NCBI GenBank assembly: GCA_910587925.1
Contig: CAJUOC010000004.1
Span: 1 to 64,000, forward strand
Length of the DNA stretch: 64,000 nt
Direction: 5' to 3'
DNA from: an uncultured Muribaculaceae bacterium
GTDB lineage: Bacteria > Bacteroidota > Bacteroidia > Bacteroidales > Muribaculaceae
The notes beneath the pieces are model-generated. The model searched no databases. It was not told the origin of the DNA and was given only the letters and a program-made list of their open reading frames with translations. Within the stretch, counting starts at the first letter, position 1. Each line of letters begins with the position of its first letter. Both the position numbers and the translations under genes were made by a program. Shown here piece by piece: positions 59,178-64,000 of the stretch.

Positions 59178-61165
59178 TGCGACGCAACGTCCTCATCCTC
59201 GCATCGCTGCTGCTCGCCGCGCTCGGCATGGCAGCGCAGCGCCCCGTACAAGTCAGGTGGACCTCGGAAGTCGAGAGCATATCCCCGACCCAAGGCATCA
59301 TACGCTGGAGCGCCGACATCAATCCCGGCTGGCACATATACGGCATGGAAATGCCCGAGGGCAGCGGCGATTTTGCCCCGGTGCCCACCTCCATCACCAT
59401 CGACCCCGCGCCGGGGCTGGTGCTCGACGGTGGCATCGAGCCGTCGGTGGCGGCAGACGTCCACTTCGACGACGCGCTTAAACTAAAACTTCCATGGTGG
59501 GAGGGTAAAGTATCATTTACACAGCGCTTTCACCTCGCCGACGGCGCCAAAGGCGCCGACATACGCGGCACCATCACATACATGGCCTGCTACGACAAGG
59601 GCTGCACCGCTCCGACGCGCGAGCAGTTTGCACTTGCATACGGCACTCCCGCTCCGGCGGCCGACGACAGCGCCGGCGACAGCACAGGCGCCCCGAAGAC
59701 CGACGCGACGACCTCGGCCGTGGCTCCCGCAGCCGACGCCGACCTCTGGGCACCCGTGACCATGCCTGCCGACGGCGATGGCGGCGCTGCCGACGCGGCT
59801 CCCTCGGCCTGGTGGGCCCTGCTGCTGTGGGGCTTTGCCGGCGGCCTGGTGGCCCTGCTCACACCCTGCGTGTGGCCCATGATACCCATGACGATGAGCT
59901 TCTTCCTCAAGAAAGGACGCTCGCGCCGGCGCGCCATCGCCGACGCCATCACCTATGGCCTGAGCATCATAGTGATATACCTGGTGCTGGGCATAGCGCT
60001 TACGGCTCTCTTCGGGGCGGGCAAGCTTAACGAGATTGCCACGAGCGCGGCGTTCAATGTGGTATTTTTCCTGCTGCTTGTGGTATTTGCCGTGTCGTTT
60101 TTCGGCGCGTTTGAGATAAAGCTGCCCTCGCGATGGAGCAATGCCGTCGACTCCCGCGCCGAGAGCACCACCGGCATCCTGAGCATCTTCTTCATGGCAT
60201 TCACGCTGGTGCTGGTATCATTTTCCTGCACCGGTCCCATCATCGGCACCCTGCTCGTAGAGGCCGCCTCCGAGGCAAGCATCCTCGGCCCGGCGCTGGG
60301 CATGGGAGGCTTTGCGCTGGGACTGGCGCTGCCATTTGCGCTCTTTGCATTTTTCCCCTCGCTCATCAAGGAGCTGCCCCGCTCGGGCTCGTGGCTCAAT
60401 ACGGTCAAGGTCGTGCTCGGTTTTGTCGAGCTGATACTGTCGCTCAAATTCCTGAGCGTGGCCGACCTTGCCTACGGCTGGGGCATACTCGACCGCGAGA
60501 TATTCCTGGCGCTGTGGATAGTGCTCTTTGCGCTGCTCGGAGCCTATCTGCTGGGCAAGTTGCGCTTCAGCCACGACGCCCCCGTCGAGGGCATCGGCGT
60601 GGCACGCTTCTTCCTGGCCACCGCCTCGCTCTCTATGGCCGTGTACCTCGTGCCCGGCCTGTGGGGCGCGCCGCTCAAGGGCGTCAGCGCATTTGTGCCG
60701 CCGCTCACCACCCAGGACTTCAACCTCTACGGCGGTACTTTCCGCGAGTTTCACGACTACGACGAGGGTATGCGCTACGCCGCCGAGCACGACAAGCCCG
60801 TGCTGCTCGACTTCTCGGGCTATGCCTGCGTCAACTGCCGCAAGATGGAAGGCGCCGTATTTGACACCCCCGAGGTGCGCGCCATCCTCGAAGACGACTA
60901 CGTGCTCATCAAGCTCATGGTCGACGACAAGGCCGAGCTGCCCCGCCCCATCAAGGTCGAGGAGTACGGCGACACCACTGTGCTGCACACTGTGGGCGAC
61001 CGCTGGAGCTATCTGCAGCGGCATAAATTCGGCATCAATTCCCAACCATACTATGTAACCCTCGACGACGCCGGCCGCCCCCTCGCCCCGGCTCGCGCAT
61101 ACGACGAGGATGTGGCCGCCTTCACAGGCTGGCTCATGTCGTCGGCCGAGGCATACGACCAATAA
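59177..61165 (+). CDS. dsbD: Thiol:disulfide interchange protein DsbD
   Basis: A 662-aa membrane protein that carries reducing power from cytoplasmic thioredoxin to the periplasm. Order: signal peptide; N-terminal DsbD-alpha domain with GWHIYGMEMP and CYDKGC; a low-complexity Ala/Asp linker; an eight-helix CcdA-like core with one cysteine in LLTPCVWPMIP and one in SFSCTGPIIG; and a C-terminal thioredoxin domain with the CVNC active site (ACVNCRKME). All three Cys pairs are intact. Together with the small DsbD-N protein it likely serves disulfide reduction or cytochrome maturation. mazG follows 11 bases later. Confidence 0.93.
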   Translation: MRRNVLILASLLLAALGMAAQRPVQVRWTSEVESISPTQGIIRWSADINPGWHIYGMEMPEGSGDFAPVPTSITIDPAPGLVLDGGIEPSVAADVHFDDALKLKLPWWEGKVSFTQRFHLADGAKGADIRGTITYMACYDKGCTAPTREQFALAYGTPAPAADDSAGDSTGAPKTDATTSAVAPAADADLWAPVTMPADGDGGAADAAPSAWWALLLWGFAGGLVALLTPCVWPMIPMTMSFFLKKGRSRRRAIADAITYGLSIIVIYLVLGIALTALFGAGKLNEIATSAAFNVVFFLLLVVFAVSFFGAFEIKLPSRWSNAVDSRAESTTGILSIFFMAFTLVLVSFSCTGPIIGTLLVEAASEASILGPALGMGGFALGLALPFALFAFFPSLIKELPRSGSWLNTVKVVLGFVELILSLKFLSVADLAYGWGILDREIFLALWIVLFALLGAYLLGKLRFSHDAPVEGIGVARFFLATASLSMAVYLVPGLWGAPLKGVSAFVPPLTTQDFNLYGGTFREFHDYDEGMRYAAEHDKPVLLDFSGYACVNCRKMEGAVFDTPEVRAILEDDYVLIKLMVDDKAELPRPIKVEEYGDTTVLHTVGDRWSYLQRHKFGINSQPYYVTLDDAGRPLAPARAYDEDVAAFTGWLMSSAEAYDQ

Positions 61166-61176
61166 TACACTGCCAC

Positions 61177-61974
61177 ATGTCACATACCCGCACAGAGCGG
61201 CTCGAGGCTCTCGGCCGCATAATGGACACTCTCGACATCCTCCGCGTGAAATGCCCCTGGGATGCCAAGCAGACCAACGAGAGTCTGCGCCCCAACACCA
61301 TCGAGGAAGTATACGAGCTATGCCAGGCTCTGCTCGACGACAACGGTCCCGAGATACGCAAGGAGCTGGGCGATGTGCTGCTCCATGTGCTCTTCTACTC
61401 CAAGATTGCCGACGAGAAAGGCCTGTTTGACATAGCCGACGTGGCCGACGCGCTCAACTCCAAGCTCATCTTCCGCCACCCCCACGTATTCGGCGATGTA
61501 AAAGCCGACGACGCCCATCAGGTGGAGCAGAACTGGGAAGACATCAAGCTGCGCGAGCGCGGCGGCAACCGCACCGTCATGGCCGGCGTGCCTGCGGCGC
61601 TGCCTGCGCTGGTCAAGGCATTCCGCATGCAGGAGAAGGCCGCCAACGTGGGCTTCGACTGGGAGTCGCCCGAGCAGGTATGGGACAAGGTGCGCGAGGA
61701 GGTCGGCGAGGTGAGCGAGGCCATTGCCGCCGGACGCCACTCCGACGTCGAGGCCGAGATGGGCGACCTGCTCTTCAGCGTAATCAACGCCGCCCGCCTG
61801 TACAAGGTAAATCCCGAAAACGCCCTCGAGCGCACCAACCGCAAGTTTCTCGCCCGCTTCAACTACATCGAGCGCTGCGTCACCGACTCGGGCCGCTCGC
61901 TGCGCGACCTCACCCTGGGCGAGATGGAAGAGCTGTGGCAGCAGGCCAAAACCAAAGCTGAAGGCGGCCGGTGA
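61177..61974 (+). CDS. mazG: Nucleoside triphosphate pyrophosphohydrolase MazG
   Basis: MazG hydrolyses dNTPs/NTPs, including aberrant ones, to monophosphate and pyrophosphate. The 265-aa protein has two tandem MazG domains. The first has CPWDAKQTNESLRPNTIEEVYELCQAL and a metal-binding EExxE-type helix with KELGDVLLHVLF; the second has EEVGEVSEAIA and EMGDLLFSVINAARL. This two-domain length is normal for the housekeeping enzyme. The stop overlaps the GTG start of topB (GTGA), so the two genes are coupled, and mazG is downstream of dsbD without a visible promoter. Confidence 0.95.
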   Translation: MSHTRTERLEALGRIMDTLDILRVKCPWDAKQTNESLRPNTIEEVYELCQALLDDNGPEIRKELGDVLLHVLFYSKIADEKGLFDIADVADALNSKLIFRHPHVFGDVKADDAHQVEQNWEDIKLRERGGNRTVMAGVPAALPALVKAFRMQEKAANVGFDWESPEQVWDKVREEVGEVSEAIAAGRHSDVEAEMGDLLFSVINAARLYKVNPENALERTNRKFLARFNYIERCVTDSGRSLRDLTLGEMEELWQQAKTKAEGGR

Positions 61975-64000
61975 TACTCTGCATCACTGAGAAACCGAGT
62001 GTCGCAGCCGACATAGCGCGTATACTCGGCGCCAACGACCGCCGTCCCGGATACTATCGGGGCGGCGACTACTGCGTCACCTGGACATACGGCCACCTCT
62101 GCTGCCTCAAGGAGCCCGACGACTACACTCCGCAATGGAAGCGCTGGAGCCTGGGCGCGCTGCCCATGCTGCCCGAGCGCTTCGGTATCAAGGTGATACA
62201 CGACGAGGGTATCGAGCGGCAGTTTGGCATCATCAAGTCGCTGGTGGCCGATGCCGACAGCATCGTCAACTGCGGCGATGCCGGCCAGGAGGGTGAGCTC
62301 ATCCAGCGCTGGGTGATGCAGAAAGCCGGCGCGCGCTGCCCGGTCAAGCGGCTGTGGATATCGTCGCTTACAGACCAGTCGATACGCGAGGGATTTGCCG
62401 AGTTGCGCCCGGCCGCCGACTACGACAATCTCTACTACGCCGGACTGTCGCGGGCCATCGGCGACTGGATACTGGGCATGAACGCCACCCGCCTCTACAC
62501 CCTGCGCTACTCCGAGCCGGGCCATGTGCTGTCGGTGGGCCGCGTGCAGACCCCCACCCTGGCCATGATCGTGCGCCGCCAGGCTGAAATCGACGCGTTC
62601 ACGGCCAAGGACTTCTGGGAGCTGCATACCACCTACCGCGGTACCGACTTTGCCTCGGCCGACCGCTACGACACCGCCGAGGCTGCCGAGGCCGCAGCCG
62701 AGGCCGCCGGCGCGCTGCCGCTGACAATCGCCGACGTCACCAAGAAAGACGGCCGCGAGGCGCCGCCGAGGCTATTCGACCTCACCTCGCTCCAGGTGGA
62801 GTGCAACCGCCGCTGGGGCTGGAGCGCCGACGAGGCCCTGCGCCTCATACAGTCGCTCTACGAAAAGAAAGTCACCACCTACCCCCGCGTCGACACCACC
62901 TATCTCACCGACGACATATACACCAAGGTGCCCGACATACTGCGCCGCATGACTCCCTATGCCCCGCAGACCGCCCCCGTGCTCGCCGGCAAGCTCCCCA
63001 AGAGCAAGAAGGTATTTGACAACTCCAAGGTCACCGACCACCACGCCATCATCCCCACCGGCGAGTCGCCCGCGCGGCTTGTGGGCGACGAGCGCAAGAT
63101 GTACCATCTGATAGCGCTGCGCTTCATCGCGGCATTCTATCCCGACTGCCGCTTCAGCGCCACCACCGTCACCGCCTCGGCCGGCGACACCTCGTTCAAG
63201 GCCACCGGCAAGGTAATCACCGACCCGGGCTGGCGTGTGCTCTACGGCGACGACGCATCGCAGCCCGCAGCCGACAATGCCGGGGACGAGGGCGGCGCCA
63301 TACTGCCCGACTTCACCCCCGGCGAGAGCGGACCCCACGAGCCTCATACCGTAAAAAAGACCACACAGCCGCCCAAGTATTACACCGAGGGCACGCTGCT
63401 GCGCGCGATGGAGACTGCCGGCAAGTCGGTCGACGACGAGGCGCTGCGCGAGGCGCTGAAAGCCAACGGCATCGGCCGCCCGTCGACCCGCGCCGCCATC
63501 ATCGAGACACTCTTCCGCCGCGGCTATATAGCCCGTCGCCGCAAAAGCATCGTGGCCACGCAGGCAGGCATCGCGCTCATCGCCACCATACGCGAGGAAC
63601 TGCTCAAGAGCGCGTCGCTCACCGGCATATGGGAAAACAAGCTGCGGCGCATCGAGCGCGGCGACTACTCGGCCGGTGAGTTTATCGGCGAGCTCAAGGG
63701 CATGATATCGCAGATAGTGCTCGACGTGCTGCGCGACAATACCCCGCGGCGCATCGTGGCAGATACCCCGGCCGCCGATGCCAAGACGCCGAAAGCCGCC
63801 GCGGGCGCCGACAAGGCCGCCGCCGACAAGCCCGCCCGCAAGCGTGCCCCGCGCATCACCAGCCTCGAGCAGGTCGTGTGCCCGCTGTGCGGCGCCGGCC
63901 ACATCCTGCGCGGCCGCGCCGCCTACGGCTGCTCGCGCTATGCCGAGGGGTGTACGCTCAGGCTGCCCTTTGACACCTACTCTGCCGAGCTTACTCCGGC
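61971..64000 (+). CDS. topB: DNA topoisomerase III, 5' part (runs off the window)
   Basis: TopB is a type IA topoisomerase that decatenates and relaxes single-stranded-gapped DNA. At least 676 codons are visible. Translation starts at GTG (61971) with ILCITEKPSVA (Toprim domain), followed by NCGDAGQEGELIQRWVM with the acidic metal-binding residues, SVGRVQTPTLAMIV, and the active-site Tyr304 in TYPRVD (62880-62882). Near the window end a zinc-ribbon (VCPLCG...CSRYAEGC) typical of the C-terminal region begins. An Ala/Lys-rich linker precedes it. The GTG overlaps the mazG stop, so the start is well supported. Confidence 0.95.
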   Translation, partial: MILCITEKPSVAADIARILGANDRRPGYYRGGDYCVTWTYGHLCCLKEPDDYTPQWKRWSLGALPMLPERFGIKVIHDEGIERQFGIIKSLVADADSIVNCGDAGQEGELIQRWVMQKAGARCPVKRLWISSLTDQSIREGFAELRPAADYDNLYYAGLSRAIGDWILGMNATRLYTLRYSEPGHVLSVGRVQTPTLAMIVRRQAEIDAFTAKDFWELHTTYRGTDFASADRYDTAEAAEAAAEAAGALPLTIADVTKKDGREAPPRLFDLTSLQVECNRRWGWSADEALRLIQSLYEKKVTTYPRVDTTYLTDDIYTKVPDILRRMTPYAPQTAPVLAGKLPKSKKVFDNSKVTDHHAIIPTGESPARLVGDERKMYHLIALRFIAAFYPDCRFSATTVTASAGDTSFKATGKVITDPGWRVLYGDDASQPAADNAGDEGGAILPDFTPGESGPHEPHTVKKTTQPPKYYTEGTLLRAMETAGKSVDDEALREALKANGIGRPSTRAAIIETLFRRGYIARRRKSIVATQAGIALIATIREELLKSASLTGIWENKLRRIERGDYSAGEFIGELKGMISQIVLDVLRDNTPRRIVADTPAADAKTPKAAAGADKAAADKPARKRAPRITSLEQVVCPLCGAGHILRGRAAYGCSRYAEGCTLRLPFDTYSAELTP

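Noticed and set aside
1..64000. CRISPR arrays, prophage or complete insertion sequences
   Set aside because: No regularly spaced direct repeats with unique spacers, no Cas, integrase, transposase or phage structural genes were seen; the only tandem repeats are those in GH43.

Overview
The window is chromosomal DNA from a GC-rich member of the Bacteroidales, most likely a Muribaculaceae-type gut bacterium. This rests on SusC/SusD outer-membrane proteins, a PorQ homologue, an ECF sigma factor, absence of Shine-Dalgarno sites, and about fourteen -7 boxes of the Bacteroidetes form TAnnTTTG. The family-level placement is an inference; the phylum and order are well supported. Most genes have strong G/C third-position bias, which creates many long antisense shadow reading frames.

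Layout. (1) 1-2300: an uncoded stretch, a promoter-to-terminator unit that looks like a small structured RNA (about 408-603), an O6-alkylguanine-DNA alkyltransferase, and a convergent YczE-type membrane protein. (2) 2316-7687: a visibly AT-richer accessory cassette (flippase, MenD-like ThDP enzyme, SDR, acyltransferase 3) with no glycosyltransferase or polymerase, closed by a strong terminator and lying next to tRNA-Ser(GGA). (3) 7961-21372, mostly minus strand: housekeeping genes priA, dnaG, uvrA, a lytic transglycosylase, a TPR protein, gyrA and an EamA transporter. (4) 21501-30712, plus strand: an OmpA-like lipoprotein, a 1421-residue multidomain secreted protein, a DUF1460 amidase, and a tightly coupled porQ-cmk-ispH-exonuclease group. 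(5) 30800-34450: two tandem paralogous secreted beta-helix-like proteins with sorting-domain-like C-termini and matching non-canonical promoter regions. (6) 34622-58685: a polysaccharide utilization locus (PUL). It starts with a membrane-spanning sensor fused directly to an AraC DNA-binding domain, then an ECF sigma factor without an anti-sigma partner, SusC, SusD, a surface glycan-binding lipoprotein, and degradative enzymes (alginate-lyase-like PL, beta-helix hydrolase, heparinase II/III-like, GH127, GH97, GH43, GH88, DUF4861), ending in a ROK kinase. (7) 58731-64000: DsbD-type thiol-redox proteins, mazG and the 5' part of topB.

How the genes fit together. The PUL proteins suggest that a uronate- and arabinofuranose-containing glycan is bound and imported by SusCD and the binding lipoprotein. 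Two lyase-fold enzymes would cut it, GH88 would remove the unsaturated uronate left by the lyases, and GH127/GH97/GH43 would remove neutral sugars. The regulator and sigma factor upstream probably control it; repeated short motifs before both the sigma gene and susC are candidate operators. The GH43 gene carries an in-frame insertion of short tandem repeats between its catalytic and C-terminal domains. The most unusual elements are the glycosyltransferase-less flippase/ThDP cassette, the kinase-less membrane AraC regulator, the paralogue pair with a shared promoter-like layout, and the repeat-invaded GH43.
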